NCBI RefSeq assembly: GCF_024496245.1
Contig: NZ_CP101740.1
Location: forward strand, 2,355,501-2,419,500
Origin: Sphingomonas qomolangmaensis
GTDB taxonomy: Bacteria > Pseudomonadota > Alphaproteobacteria > Sphingomonadales > Sphingomonadaceae
Direction of reading: 5' to 3'
Length of the DNA: 64,000 bases
Part shown: positions 8,006 through 18,247 of the stretch, piece after piece
Layout: each line of letters starts with the position of its first letter
Numbering within the stretch: the first letter of the stretch is position 1
Position numbers and translations under genes: made by a program
The notes under the pieces: generated by a model
What the model was told of the DNA's origin: nothing
Seen by the model: only the letters and a program-made list of their open reading frames with translations
Database searches by the model: none

Positions 8006-8515
8006 TTACCCCGCCGCCTTCAGCTTGGCGTCGGCGTCGCGCACATCTTCGGGTAGCGACCATTCCATGTCGCCTTTCTTGTTCAGCACCCGCCCGTCAT
8101 GGCTCATCACCTGCACCGGCGCGATCGGCTTGCGGTCGCGGGCGTCGACCAGCACCGGCGAAGCGGGAGTGCCCGTTTCCCAGCGCTCGCCCCATTGGCG
8201 CAGCGCCACCATCGTCGGCAGTAGCGCATAGCCCTTTTCGGTCAGCCGATATTCCACCTTCCGGCGATCATCGTCCATCGGCCGCCGCGCCAGGATGCCG
8301 TGATCGACCAGCCGGCCCAAGCGGTTGGCCAGGATGTTGCGTGCGATCCCGAGCTCGGCCTGATATTCCTCGAAATGATGCAGCCCGTTAAAGCTGGCGC
8401 GCAGGATCATGAACGACCAGCGTTCGCCCATGGCTTCGAGCGCGGCGGGCAGGCTGCAGGCAGTCGCCAGAGCGCGGAGCGGCTCGCGGATTTTCTCGTT
8501 CATCGTCGACGACAT
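8006..8515 (-). CDS. HxlR-family transcriptional regulator
   Basis: A winged-helix regulator of about 169 residues. The HxlR core is CSLPAALEAMGERWSFMILRASFNGLHHFEEYQ, containing the family's GxRWSFLIL-like helix, then ARNILANRLGRLVDHGIL (recognition helix and wing) and YRLTEKGYAL. A C-terminal extension of about 60 residues follows. I chose the ATG at 8515 (MSSTMNEKIREPLR); in-frame alternatives are 8575 and 8503, none with a strong ribosome-binding site. Its upstream region is shared with the divergent small secreted protein gene, a common layout for an autoregulated pair. The signal it senses is unknown. Confidence 0.82.
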   Translation of the reverse strand: MSSTMNEKIREPLRALATACSLPAALEAMGERWSFMILRASFNGLHHFEEYQAELGIARNILANRLGRLVDHGILARRPMDDDRRKVEYRLTEKGYALLPTMVALRQWGERWETGTPASPVLVDARDRKPIAPVQVMSHDGRVLNKKGDMEWSLPEDVRDADAKLKAAG

Positions 8516-8637
8516 AGCCCAAGGCACCGGGGTTGAAAACGCGGCAGATATATTGCCTTGCAGCATAAGTTCCATCTTGCAACTAATCCGCGATATGGTA
8601 GGTTGCGAATCGCTACTGGTTCTTGGAGGAATCGCCC

Positions 8638-8940
8638 ATGCGCACCATCCTATCGGCTTCGGCCGTCATCATGCTCGCCCTCGCCGTTCCCGCTGTGGCG
8701 CAGGGCCAAGGCTATTATGCCGCGGTTCCTGCCACCCCCGCGGTCGGCAAGAAGCTGGTCACCCGCGACACGATCTGGCGCTGCGGCGACAGCGGCTGCG
8801 GCGCGCCCAAATCGGCGACGCGCCCGGCGATCCTGTGCGAGCTGCTGGTACGCGAAGTCGGTTCGCTGCAGTCGTTCAGCGTCGCCGGCACCGCCTTCGA
8901 CGCCGATGCGCTCGCCAGGTGCAACGCCGGCGCCGAATGA
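8638..8940 (+). CDS. small exported protein, CC_3452 type
   Basis: A 100-residue protein with a signal peptide (MRTILSASAVIMLALAVPAVAQ) and a short mature domain. Visible features are WRCGDSGCGAPKSATRPAILCELLVREVG and a closing ALARCN; the four cysteines probably form disulfides in the periplasm. This matches the CC_3452 family of alphaproteobacterial small secreted proteins, whose function is unknown. The ATG at 8638 has a clear GGAGG 8 nt upstream. It is divergent from the HxlR regulator, which may control it. Confidence 0.8.
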   Translation: MRTILSASAVIMLALAVPAVAQGQGYYAAVPATPAVGKKLVTRDTIWRCGDSGCGAPKSATRPAILCELLVREVGSLQSFSVAGTAFDADALARCNAGAE

Positions 8941-9061
8941 CGCGCCCATGGCCCTAATCGCGTGATCGAAATGCCACCGCCGCGACGAATGATCGGAGCG
9001 GCGGGGGCGATCGCGCAACAATCCGTTGCCAATCGCTACGCTGCGCCCCCATCTTGGGCAG

Positions 9062-11146
<2,085 letters not shown>

Positions 11147-11153
11147 GCCCTTC

Positions 11154-11256
11154 GTCACCCCGGACTTGATCCGGGGTCCATGCGAGCCAACCGCCGGCAG
11201 AGCCCGGCCAGTGACGACACCGAATCGCCTGGACCCCGGATCAAGTCCGGGGTGAC
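11154..11256. repeat. inverted-repeat element, type B (perfect arms)
   Basis: Arms at 11154-11180 and 11230-11256 are perfect 27-bp complements, starting GTCACCCCGGACTTGAT. Each arm also folds on itself through CCCCGGA and TCCGGGG. The centre is 49 bp. It lies between rsh and the thioesterase gene, both on the plus strand, and may shield the second gene from rsh read-through. Confidence 0.88.
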
Positions 11257-11295
11257 GGTGTTAACGCATCAACGCATCACCCTACCCACCCGGCA

Positions 11296-11313
11296 ATTGA
11301 CATTAATGTCAAT
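11296..11313. promoter_or_regulatory. 18-bp perfect palindrome upstream of thioesterase gene
   Basis: ATTGACATTAATGTCAAT reads the same on both strands. It is AT-rich in a GC-rich setting and ends 18 bp before the thioesterase ATG, overlapping the start of the Shine-Dalgarno region (AAGGAG). The form suggests a site for a dimeric regulator that blocks transcription or translation. Which regulator is unknown. Confidence 0.6.
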
Positions 11314-11331
11314 AAGGAGCATTCTGCAACA

Positions 11332-11715
11332 ATGCACCATCATCAGCTTTCGATCGCGCCGAGCGACATCGACCATATGGGGCACGTCAACAACGCGGTG
11401 TACCTCAACTGGGTGCAGGAAGCCGTGGTTGCCTATTGGGAGACGGTCGCGCCCGCCGAGGCGGTGGCGCGGCACCTGTGGGTCGCGCTCAAGCATGAGA
11501 TCACCTATCGCCGCCCCGCGTTCCTCGACGATGCGCTGATCGCCACCGTCGTCGCCGAGCGCGTCGAGGGCGCGCGCGCGTTCTTCACGACGCTGATCAA
11601 GCGCGGCGAGGATGTGTTGGCCGAAGTCGAAAGCAGCTGGTGCGCGCTCGACTCGGATACGCGACGCCCGATCCGCGTCGCCAAGGATATCGCGGGTCGG
11701 TTCCTGCGCGGCTGA
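11332..11715 (+). CDS. acyl-CoA thioesterase, hotdog fold (4HBT type)
   Basis: A 127-residue single hotdog domain. The 4HBT signature is DIDHMGHVNNAVYLNW at about residues 13-28; the first aspartate is the usual catalytic residue. Later blocks VALKHEITYRRPAFLDD and SSWCALDSDTRRP fit the fold. It should hydrolyse an acyl-CoA; the substrate cannot be read from the sequence. A perfect palindrome precedes the gene, suggesting dedicated control. It differs from YbgC of the tol locus, which has its own hotdog gene at 29949-30404. Confidence 0.88.
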   Translation: MHHHQLSIAPSDIDHMGHVNNAVYLNWVQEAVVAYWETVAPAEAVARHLWVALKHEITYRRPAFLDDALIATVVAERVEGARAFFTTLIKRGEDVLAEVESSWCALDSDTRRPIRVAKDIAGRFLRG

Positions 11716-11806
11716 CAGGCCCCCTTCTCGAATAGGAGGGAAGGATGGTTGAATCTCCTGCGCTCACCGCTAGGCTTGTGGGACACCATTCAACCCAAGG
11801 CCCCCC

Positions 11807-13618
11807 ATGCATCGCCGCGATTTCCTGAGTTCCACTGCCGCGATCGGCGCGGTCGCCGCGTTGCCCGGCTTCGCACGCGCGCAGGCGGCGGTGGGGTCGG
11901 GCGATGCCGCGCTTACCCAATTGTTCGACCAGGTGTTTCAGGCAGCGCTGCCGCGCTCCCCCGAGCTCGCGACGCAATTGGGGTTCGACAATGGTCCCAA
12001 CGCCGCGCTCAAGCGCCGGCTGTCCGATCGCGGCGCGCAGGCGCGCGCGCGCGACGCGAGCGAAGTGAAGAAGGCGATCGGCGCGATCGAGGATGTCGCC
12101 CCCAAAACGCTGTCGCCCGCCGCGCGGCTCGACCGCGAGGTGGTGCTGTATTCGCTGCGCAGCCAGACCACCGCCTGGGACCGCTTCAAGCTCGGCTCGG
12201 TCCTCCGCCCGTTCACGATCTTCCAGCAGGGCGGCGCCTATTTCTCGACCCCCGATTTCCTCAATTCGGCGCATACCGTCACGACCGCCGAGGATGCCGA
12301 GGCGTATCTGGCAAGGCTCGACGCGTTCGCGGCCGTGCTCGACCAGGAAAGCGCGGTGCAGGCCGAGGAGGCGGCGCGCGGCTATCTTGCGCCCGATTTC
12401 TCGCTCGACCTGACGCTCCGGCAGATGGCGGCGCTGCGCGCACCGGCCGCCGCCGAGAACAATCTGACGACGTCGCTTGCGCGGCGGGCGGCGGCAGCCG
12501 GGATCGCCGGCGACTGGAGCGCGCGCGCAGCGGCGATCGTCGAGGACAAGGTCTATCCCGCGCTCGATCGCCAGCAGACGGTGATCGCCAGGCTGCGCGA
12601 GGGGGCGCGCAGTTCTGCCGGGATCTGGGAGGTGCCGCAGGGTGCCGAAATCTATGCCGCCGCGCTCGCCCAGGCGACCACCACCACGCTCACTCCCGCC
12701 GAAGTCCACCAGATGGGGATCGAACAGGTCGCCGAGATCGGCGGCGAGCTCGACACGATCCTGAAGGCGCAGGGGCTGACCAGCGGCAGCGTCGCCGCGC
12801 GGCTCAACGCGCTCAACGCGCGGCCCGAGCAGCTCTATCCCGACACCCCGGCGGGGCGCGAGCAGCTAATCGCCAGCCTCAACGCCGACAATGCGGCGAT
12901 GCAGGCCAAGCTCGGTGCGATGTTCGACCTGCCCCCCGACGCGCCGCTCGACATCCGCGCGGTGCCGGCGGAGATCCAGGACGGGGCCTCGAACGGCTAT
13001 TATCGCCGCGCCGCGCTCGACGGGTCGCGCCCGGCCATCTACTTCATCAACCTCAAGAGCGTCGCCGACTGGCCGAAATATACGCTGCCGTCGCTGACCT
13101 ATCACGAGGGGGTGCCGGGGCATCATCTGCAGATCAGCATCGCGCAGGGCGCGACCGCGCCGTTGCTGCGCAAGATCGGCTTTTTCGGGGCGTATACCGA
13201 GGGTTGGGCGCTCTATGCCGAAAGCGTCGCCGACGAACTCGGCGGCTATGCCACCCCGCTCGACCGCGCGGGGTTCCTGCAATCCTATCTGTTCCGCGCC
13301 GCGCGGCTGGTGATTGACACCGGCCTTCACCATCACCGCTGGACCCGCGAAAAAGCCACCGACTATCTGGTTGAAACCGTCGGCTTCGCGCGCCCGCGCT
13401 CGCTGCGCGAGGTCGAGCGGTACTGCACCCAGCCGGGCCAGGCGTGCAGCTACAAGATCGGCCACACCAGCTGGCTGCGCGCGCGTGCCAAGGCGCAGGC
13501 GATCATGGGCGAGCGCTTCGACGTCAAGGCGTTCCACGACATCCTGTCGTCGGGCGCGATGCCGCTGACGATCTTCGAACGGCTGGTGGAAGAGCGCGCG
13601 AACGCCGCGATGGGGTGA
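11807..13618 (+). CDS. Tat-exported DUF885 metallopeptidase-like protein
   Basis: A 603-residue protein with a twin-arginine leader (MHRRDFLSSTAAIGAVAAL) ending at FARAQA, so it is probably folded before export. The long helical body carries the DUF885 signature HEGVPGHHLQ starting at His433 and the downstream TEGWALYAE; together these look like a gluzincin-type zinc site (HExxxHH with a distant Glu). DUF885 proteins are often annotated as putative peptidases, but substrates are mostly unproven. It stands alone between the thioesterase and a type A repeat. Confidence 0.88.
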   Translation: MHRRDFLSSTAAIGAVAALPGFARAQAAVGSGDAALTQLFDQVFQAALPRSPELATQLGFDNGPNAALKRRLSDRGAQARARDASEVKKAIGAIEDVAPKTLSPAARLDREVVLYSLRSQTTAWDRFKLGSVLRPFTIFQQGGAYFSTPDFLNSAHTVTTAEDAEAYLARLDAFAAVLDQESAVQAEEAARGYLAPDFSLDLTLRQMAALRAPAAAENNLTTSLARRAAAAGIAGDWSARAAAIVEDKVYPALDRQQTVIARLREGARSSAGIWEVPQGAEIYAAALAQATTTTLTPAEVHQMGIEQVAEIGGELDTILKAQGLTSGSVAARLNALNARPEQLYPDTPAGREQLIASLNADNAAMQAKLGAMFDLPPDAPLDIRAVPAEIQDGASNGYYRRAALDGSRPAIYFINLKSVADWPKYTLPSLTYHEGVPGHHLQISIAQGATAPLLRKIGFFGAYTEGWALYAESVADELGGYATPLDRAGFLQSYLFRAARLVIDTGLHHHRWTREKATDYLVETVGFARPRSLREVERYCTQPGQACSYKIGHTSWLRARAKAQAIMGERFDVKAFHDILSSGAMPLTIFERLVEERANAAMG

Positions 13619-13648
13619 CGCTTCTTCTCCCTTCTTTTTCTTCTCACT

Positions 13649-13751
13649 CCCCTCCCTGAAAGGGAGGGGTCGGGGGTGGGTCGGCCGGTTGGCGGGCGGT
13701 GCGTTTCCTCAGGTCCCCACCCACCCCCAACCCCTCCCTTCCAGGGAGGGG
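13649..13751. repeat. paired-hairpin repeat, type A (short copy)
   Basis: Same end hairpins (CCCCTCCCT / AGGGAGGGG; loops GAA and TCC) and inverted G/C tracts as at 3518-3639, but only 103 bp because the centre is shortened and lacks the TACGG and CCGTA boundaries. It lies between two plus-strand genes. Confidence 0.88.
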
Positions 13752-13796
13752 AGCAAGGTGGTTTGCCCTCCCCACCGCATCGGCTAAAGCGCCTCC

Positions 13797-14822
13797 ATGC
13801 ACCGCCCCGCCCTATCGATCGTCATCCCCTGCTATAACGAGGCCGCCTGCCTCGACGCGTTGCACGCCCGGGTATCGGCAGCCGCGCATGGCGCGGTGGG
13901 CGGCGATCACGAGATCGTGCTGGTCAACGACGGATCGCGCGACGCAAGCTGGGCGGTGATGCAGCGGCTTGCCGCCACCGATCCGCGGCTGGTGGCGATC
14001 AACCTGTCGCGCAACCATGGCCATCAGCTGGCGCTCACCGCGGGGCTCGACCTGTGTTCAGGCGACCAGATCCTGATCCTCGACGCCGATCTGCAGGACC
14101 CGCCCGAATTACTCAACGACATGCGCGCGGTGATGGCCGCCGAGGGCGCCGACGTCGTCTATGCGGTGCGGCGCCGACGCGAGGGCGAGACCTTCTTCAA
14201 GAAGCTGACCGCTGCCGCCTTCTACCGCGTGCTCGATCGCGTCACCGACACCCCGATCCCGCTCGACACCGGCGATTTCCGACTGATGAGCCGGCGCGCG
14301 CTCGATGCATTGCTGTCGATGCCCGAACAGGCGCGCTTCATCCGCGGGATGGTAGCGTGGGTGGGGTTCCGCCAAGTGCCCTTCGCCTATGACCGCGCCG
14401 AGCGTCACGCCGGCGAGACCAAATATCCGCTGTCGAAGATGCTGAGCTTCGCCTTCGACGCGGTCACCGGCTTTTCGACCGCGCCGCTGCGCTTCGCCAG
14501 CCATATCGGGCTGTGGCTGTTCGCGCTGTCGTTCCTGCTGATGATCTATATCGGCATCGGCTTTTTCACCGGCAGCGCGGTGCAGGGATGGACCTCGACG
14601 ATGCTGGTGACGGTGTTTCTGGGCGCGGTGCAGATGTTCGTGCTGGGGATGATCGGCGAATATCTGGGGCGGCTATACGTCGAATCGAAGCGGCGGCCGC
14701 TCTATCTGGTCGCCGATGTCGCGGGGCCAGTGCGCGGGGTGGCGACGCTCGGCTATCGCGCGGGGGATGGGCAGATGGGCGAGGGGGATACCCCCCGTCC
14801 GTCTGAACGACCGTTAGAATAA
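13797..14822 (+). CDS. polyprenyl-phosphate glycosyltransferase, GT2 (GtrB/DPM-like)
   Basis: A 341-residue GT2 enzyme with a GT-A core (IVIPCYNEAACLDAL, LVNDGSRD, ILDADLQDPPELL) and, after about residue 225, two membrane helices (GLWLFALSFLLMIYIGIGFF and TMLVTVFLGAVQMFVLGMIG). This is the GtrB layout: it should load a sugar from a nucleotide donor onto undecaprenyl phosphate at the inner face of the inner membrane. A GtrA-like protein is 0.9 kb away on the other strand and a large GT-C-like protein follows, which would complete a three-part surface glycosylation route. Which sugar is moved cannot be told. Confidence 0.88.
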   Translation: MHRPALSIVIPCYNEAACLDALHARVSAAAHGAVGGDHEIVLVNDGSRDASWAVMQRLAATDPRLVAINLSRNHGHQLALTAGLDLCSGDQILILDADLQDPPELLNDMRAVMAAEGADVVYAVRRRREGETFFKKLTAAAFYRVLDRVTDTPIPLDTGDFRLMSRRALDALLSMPEQARFIRGMVAWVGFRQVPFAYDRAERHAGETKYPLSKMLSFAFDAVTGFSTAPLRFASHIGLWLFALSFLLMIYIGIGFFTGSAVQGWTSTMLVTVFLGAVQMFVLGMIGEYLGRLYVESKRRPLYLVADVAGPVRGVATLGYRAGDGQMGEGDTPRPSERPLE

Positions 14823-14830
14823 GACCCCTC

Positions 14831-14930
14831 GTCACCCCGGACTTGATCCGGGGTCCAGGTGCGCCCTCCACCACAAGCGATACGCCGCTGGAAAACTCCC
14901 GCCTGGATGCCGGGTCAAGCCCGGCATGAC
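14831..14930. repeat. inverted-repeat element, type B (diverged arms)
   Basis: Left arm at 14831-14857 is identical to the type B arm at 11154 (GTCACCCCGGACTTGAT..). The right arm at 14904-14930 has changed to TGGATGCCGGGTCAAGC and ends GGCATGAC, so the two halves no longer match perfectly. It lies between the convergent GT2 and methyltransferase genes. Confidence 0.8.
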
Positions 14931-14936
14931 AGATAA

Positions 14937-15665
14937 CTAGGCTTTCCGCGCGATCGTGATCAGCGACAGCCCCGGCGGCATCGGCACGCGCCCGATCAAA
15001 TGCCGCTCGAGCCCGAACACCGCCTGGAACAGCGCATTCACCGGCTTGGGCGGCGGCGAATCGTCGCTGTCGTCCTTGCCGGTGAGCTTGCCGACCGCGC
15101 GCGCGCCCACCGCCAGCGGGAACAGCAGCGAATTGAAATAGCGAAGCCCGTTATGCGTCAGCCCAGCGCCCGAAAGCGCAGCGCCAAGCGTCGCCTTCGA
15201 ATAGCGGCGATGATGGTGGTTCACCACGTCGTGCGCCGACCACATCCAGGGGTGCGCGGGAACGGTGATCAGCACGCGGCCGCCGGGCTTGAGCGTGTCG
15301 GCGATCCCCCGCAGCGCGCCGACATCGTCCTCGATATGCTCGACCACATCGAGCACCGCGACCATGTCGTAGCTGCCGCGCGCCACCCCGGTGAGCTGCG
15401 GCAGCGGCGCGGTGCCGACCGGCTTGCCGAGCCTGGCGCTGGCGAATTCGGCGGCGGCGGGATCGATCTCGATCGCGTCGACCTCGCCGAAGCGCGCAAG
15501 CATCGGCAGATTATGCCCGGTGCCGCAACCGATCTCGAGGATCCGCGCAGCGGCGGGCAATCCACCCTCGCGCGCGACATAATCGGCCAGGATGTCGCGG
15601 CGCGCACGATACCACCAATGGGTGGTGTCGTGCGCCGCCATCCGGTCATAGACGATACGATCCAT
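14937..15665 (-). CDS. class I SAM-dependent methyltransferase
   Basis: A 242-residue protein. The SAM site is ILEIGCGTGHNLPML (about residues 42-56) with the acidic strand-2 end DAIEIDP. Motif IV is VAVLDVVEHIEDD and motif VI is LKPGGRVLITVPAHPWMWSAHD; after it comes HHHRRYSKATL. This resembles methyltransferases found in surface-polysaccharide loci, and its neighbours (GtrA 13 bp upstream, GT2 convergent) fit. The substrate is unknown. It is probably translated from the same message as the GtrA gene. Confidence 0.85.
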   Translation of the reverse strand: MDRIVYDRMAAHDTTHWWYRARRDILADYVAREGGLPAAARILEIGCGTGHNLPMLARFGEVDAIEIDPAAAEFASARLGKPVGTAPLPQLTGVARGSYDMVAVLDVVEHIEDDVGALRGIADTLKPGGRVLITVPAHPWMWSAHDVVNHHHRRYSKATLGAALSGAGLTHNGLRYFNSLLFPLAVGARAVGKLTGKDDSDDSPPPKPVNALFQAVFGLERHLIGRVPMPPGLSLITIARKA

Positions 15666-15678
15666 CAGCTAGGTCCCA

Positions 15679-16104
15679 TCAGCGAAAAACCCATTGGCGG
15701 TTGAGGAAGAAGGTGACGATCGGCACCAGGATGACGCCGGGGATCAGCGGCACCCAGGGCGGCTGGTTGAGCAGGTCGGTCGCGACCCAGGTGATCACAG
15801 CGTGCATCGCCAGGCCGCTTGCCTGGACGCCGACGAACCTGGCCTGCTGCCCCGCTCCGGTGCGCTCGCCATGGCCGCGAAAGCTCCAGCGGCTGTGCAG
15901 CCAGAACCCTGCGGTCACCGCGACCAGAAAGGCGGGCGGCACCGCGAACACCGCCTGATCGCGCGCGAATACCCAGGTGGCGAGCGGCAGATAGACCGCG
16001 GTGTAGAGCGCGGTGGTGATGCCGCCTGCGAACAGGAAGCGCACCAGCTGGCCGACCACCGGGTGCCCGCGCATCGCCCGTATCTGTCGCATCACCGCCG
16101 CCAC
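15679..16104 (-). CDS. GtrA-family membrane protein
   Basis: A 141-residue protein with four predicted membrane helices. Family features are LVRFLFAGGITTALYTAVYLPLA near the start and the closing FFLNRQWVF; an internal FWLHSRWSF is the matching repeat. GtrA proteins are thought to move undecaprenyl-phosphate-linked sugars to the periplasmic face, working with a GtrB-type GT2. Such a GT2 lies at 13797-14822. The gene is followed closely by the methyltransferase. The ATG at 16104 was chosen; an internal start at MRQIRAMRG is possible. Confidence 0.85.
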   Translation of the reverse strand: MAAVMRQIRAMRGHPVVGQLVRFLFAGGITTALYTAVYLPLATWVFARDQAVFAVPPAFLVAVTAGFWLHSRWSFRGHGERTGAGQQARFVGVQASGLAMHAVITWVATDLLNQPPWVPLIPGVILVPIVTFFLNRQWVFR

Positions 16105-16158
16105 GCCATCCTTGCCCTTTGCGCCCGCTGAGATAGTAGGAGCGATATCGTATTTCCC

Positions 16159-16256
16159 CGTTCGGGCTGAGCTCGTCGAAGTCCGGCCCGCATGATCCGC
16201 CGGTGGAACGCTTGCGGATCGTTCGGGACACCCTTCGACAGGCTCAGGGCGAACGG
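16159..16256. repeat. inverted-repeat element, type D
   Basis: Left arm starts CCGTTCGGGCTGAGC and reaches GTCGAAG; the right arm is CCTTCGACAGGCTCAGGGCG followed by AACGG. Arms are imperfect complements of about 26 bp around a 46-bp centre. A related, longer element is at 18107-18239. It fills the gap between the divergent GtrA and GT-C genes, so any promoters must sit close to or inside it. Confidence 0.8.
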
Positions 16257-16301
16257 AAGTGATGCGGCACTAAAGGGCGCATCGCGCGGAGGGAAGTCGT
16301 T

Positions 16302-18089
16302 TTGCATTCTGGTCGCCCGCTCGCCTTCGACCTCGCCCGCGATCTCGACCGCCACTGGCTGCGCTGGACCCTGCTCGCCTGGGTCGCGGTGGTGGCGTTC
16401 TATATCCACCAGCGCTGGGGCGGGATCTATTGGCTGTCGCTCGCCGACACCGACGACAATATGCGGCTGGCGCAGGTGCGCGCGTGGATGGGCGGCCAGG
16501 GGTGGTACGATCTGCGCCAATATCGGATGGATCCGCCGCGCGGGATCGACATCCATTGGAGCCGAATCGTCGACCTGCCGATCGCCGCGCTGATCTGGAT
16601 CTTCGGCTGGTTCACCACCCCCGCCTGGGCCGAGCGGCTGGCGGTGGGATTCGCGCCAATGCTGCCACTGTCGATCACGATGGCGAGCGTCGCGCTGGTC
16701 GCGCGGCGGCTGGTCGCGCCGCTCGCCTGGCCACTGGCGATCGTGTTCCTGCTGTGCTGCGCGGTGACGATCCGGATGTTCTGGCCGCTGCGGATCGATC
16801 ATCATGGCTGGCAGCTCGCCGCGCTAGCGGTGACGGTGGCGGGACTCGCCGATCCGCGCCGCGCGCGCGGCGGCGCGGTGGTGGGGCTGGCGAGCGCGTT
16901 TTCGCTCAGCATCGGGCTCGAGATGCTGCCCTATTGCGCAAGCGCGGGCGCGGTGATCGCGCTGCGCTGGGTGTGGCACCGCGACGAAGCGCGGCGGATG
17001 GCGGCCTATGCCGCGACGCTGGGCGGCGGCTGCGCGCTCGGCTTCGCCGCCTTCGCCTCGAACGCCAATTACGCGATGCGCTGCGACGCGCTGACCCCGG
17101 TATGGCTTTCGGTGATGGTGGTGGCGGGCGCGCTGCTGCTCGCGCTGGCGGCGGCAAACCCGGCGAACCGGACGTTGCGGCTGGTCGCGGCGGTGATCGC
17201 GGGCGGGGTGATCGCCGCGGGCTTCGCACTGCTGTTCCCGCAATGCCTCGGCCGGCCCGAGGGCGTATCGGAGGAACTCGCGCGCACCTGGCTGAGCAAT
17301 GTACGCGAGGCCAAGCCGATCTATCGCCACCCCTTCGACACCGCCTTCCCGATGGCGGTACTGCCCGTGATCGGGCTGGTCGGCGCGATCGTCGCAAGCT
17401 GGCGCGCGCGCGGGACCGAGCGTTTCGTCGGCTGGGTCGCGGTGGCGCTGTTCGGTGCCTTCGCCTGCGCGATGCTGTTGTGGCAGGTGCGCGCGGCGCC
17501 CGCGGCGCAGCTGCTCGCGGTGCCCGGCGCGACCGCGCTCGGCTGGATCATCTTTCCCTGGCTGATGACGCGGACGTCGGTGCTGGTACGCGTGCTCGGC
17601 ACCGTGGTCGCCTTCATGCTGGTGTCGGGGCTGTTCGCGGGGCTGGTGGTGCGCTGGGTGCCGGTCGATCGGCCCGATCCACGCGCGAAGATGATCAGCC
17701 GCGCGGGCGCGCGCTGCACCAGCCTGCCCGCGCTCGCGACGCTCAATCGCGTGCCCGCCGCGACGGTCTTCACCCATGTCGACCTCGCGCCGCGGCTGAT
17801 CGTCGGTTCGCATCACAGTGGGATTACCGGGCCGTATCACCGCAATGGCGACGCGATCCTCGACGTCCATCACGCCTTCCAGCGGACTCCTGCCGATTTC
17901 CGCCGGATCGCGCAGGCGCATGGCGCGCGCTATCTGCTGATCTGCCCCAACATGGCCGAGACCACCAATTACCGGTCGCGCTCGCCGGGCGGTTTCTATG
18001 CGCAGATCGCGCGCGGGGAGGTGCCGGGCTTCCTCGAACGCGTGCCGCTGCCGCGCAATTCGCCGTATCGGTTGTGGCGGATACGGTGA
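16302..18089 (+). CDS. large polytopic GT-C-like membrane protein
   Basis: A 595-residue protein with about 11-13 hydrophobic segments and a soluble C-terminal tail (after about residue 455). The first outer loop carries LADTDDNMRLAQVRAWMGG; an acidic D-x-D-D there is where GT-C glycosyltransferases such as STT3/PglB bind metal and lipid-linked sugar. The tail has HHSGITGPYHRN and LICPNMAETTNYRSR, which I do not recognise. A final glycosyltransferase step with the adjacent GtrA/GtrB-like genes is plausible. The start is a TTG at 16302, chosen because GGAGGGAAG lies at the right distance upstream and no ATG fits. The function call is an inference. Confidence 0.75.
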   Translation: MHSGRPLAFDLARDLDRHWLRWTLLAWVAVVAFYIHQRWGGIYWLSLADTDDNMRLAQVRAWMGGQGWYDLRQYRMDPPRGIDIHWSRIVDLPIAALIWIFGWFTTPAWAERLAVGFAPMLPLSITMASVALVARRLVAPLAWPLAIVFLLCCAVTIRMFWPLRIDHHGWQLAALAVTVAGLADPRRARGGAVVGLASAFSLSIGLEMLPYCASAGAVIALRWVWHRDEARRMAAYAATLGGGCALGFAAFASNANYAMRCDALTPVWLSVMVVAGALLLALAAANPANRTLRLVAAVIAGGVIAAGFALLFPQCLGRPEGVSEELARTWLSNVREAKPIYRHPFDTAFPMAVLPVIGLVGAIVASWRARGTERFVGWVAVALFGAFACAMLLWQVRAAPAAQLLAVPGATALGWIIFPWLMTRTSVLVRVLGTVVAFMLVSGLFAGLVVRWVPVDRPDPRAKMISRAGARCTSLPALATLNRVPAATVFTHVDLAPRLIVGSHHSGITGPYHRNGDAILDVHHAFQRTPADFRRIAQAHGARYLLICPNMAETTNYRSRSPGGFYAQIARGEVPGFLERVPLPRNSPYRLWRIR

Positions 18090-18106
18090 GGACTGGCCCC
18101 CTCCCG

Positions 18107-18239
18107 CCGTTCGTCCTGAGTAGGGACTGAGCGCAGGCGAAGGCCCGTATCGAAGGATGTGCCCCAAGCGGGCGGTCCTTCGATACGCCGCTTCGATACG
18201 CTGCTGCGCAGCTACTCAGCGGCTACTCAGGACGAACGG
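18107..18239. repeat. inverted-repeat element, type D (compound)
   Basis: Ends CCGTTCGTCCTGAGTAG and its complement CTACTCAGGACGAACGG are perfect 17-bp arms. Inside lie further inverted segments (GTATCGAAGGA against TCCTTCGATAC) and a local duplication (GCTACTCAG twice; CTTCGATACG twice), so this copy has grown by internal repetition. It separates the convergent GT-C and marC genes. Confidence 0.82.
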
Positions 18240-18247
18240 GTGGTTGT

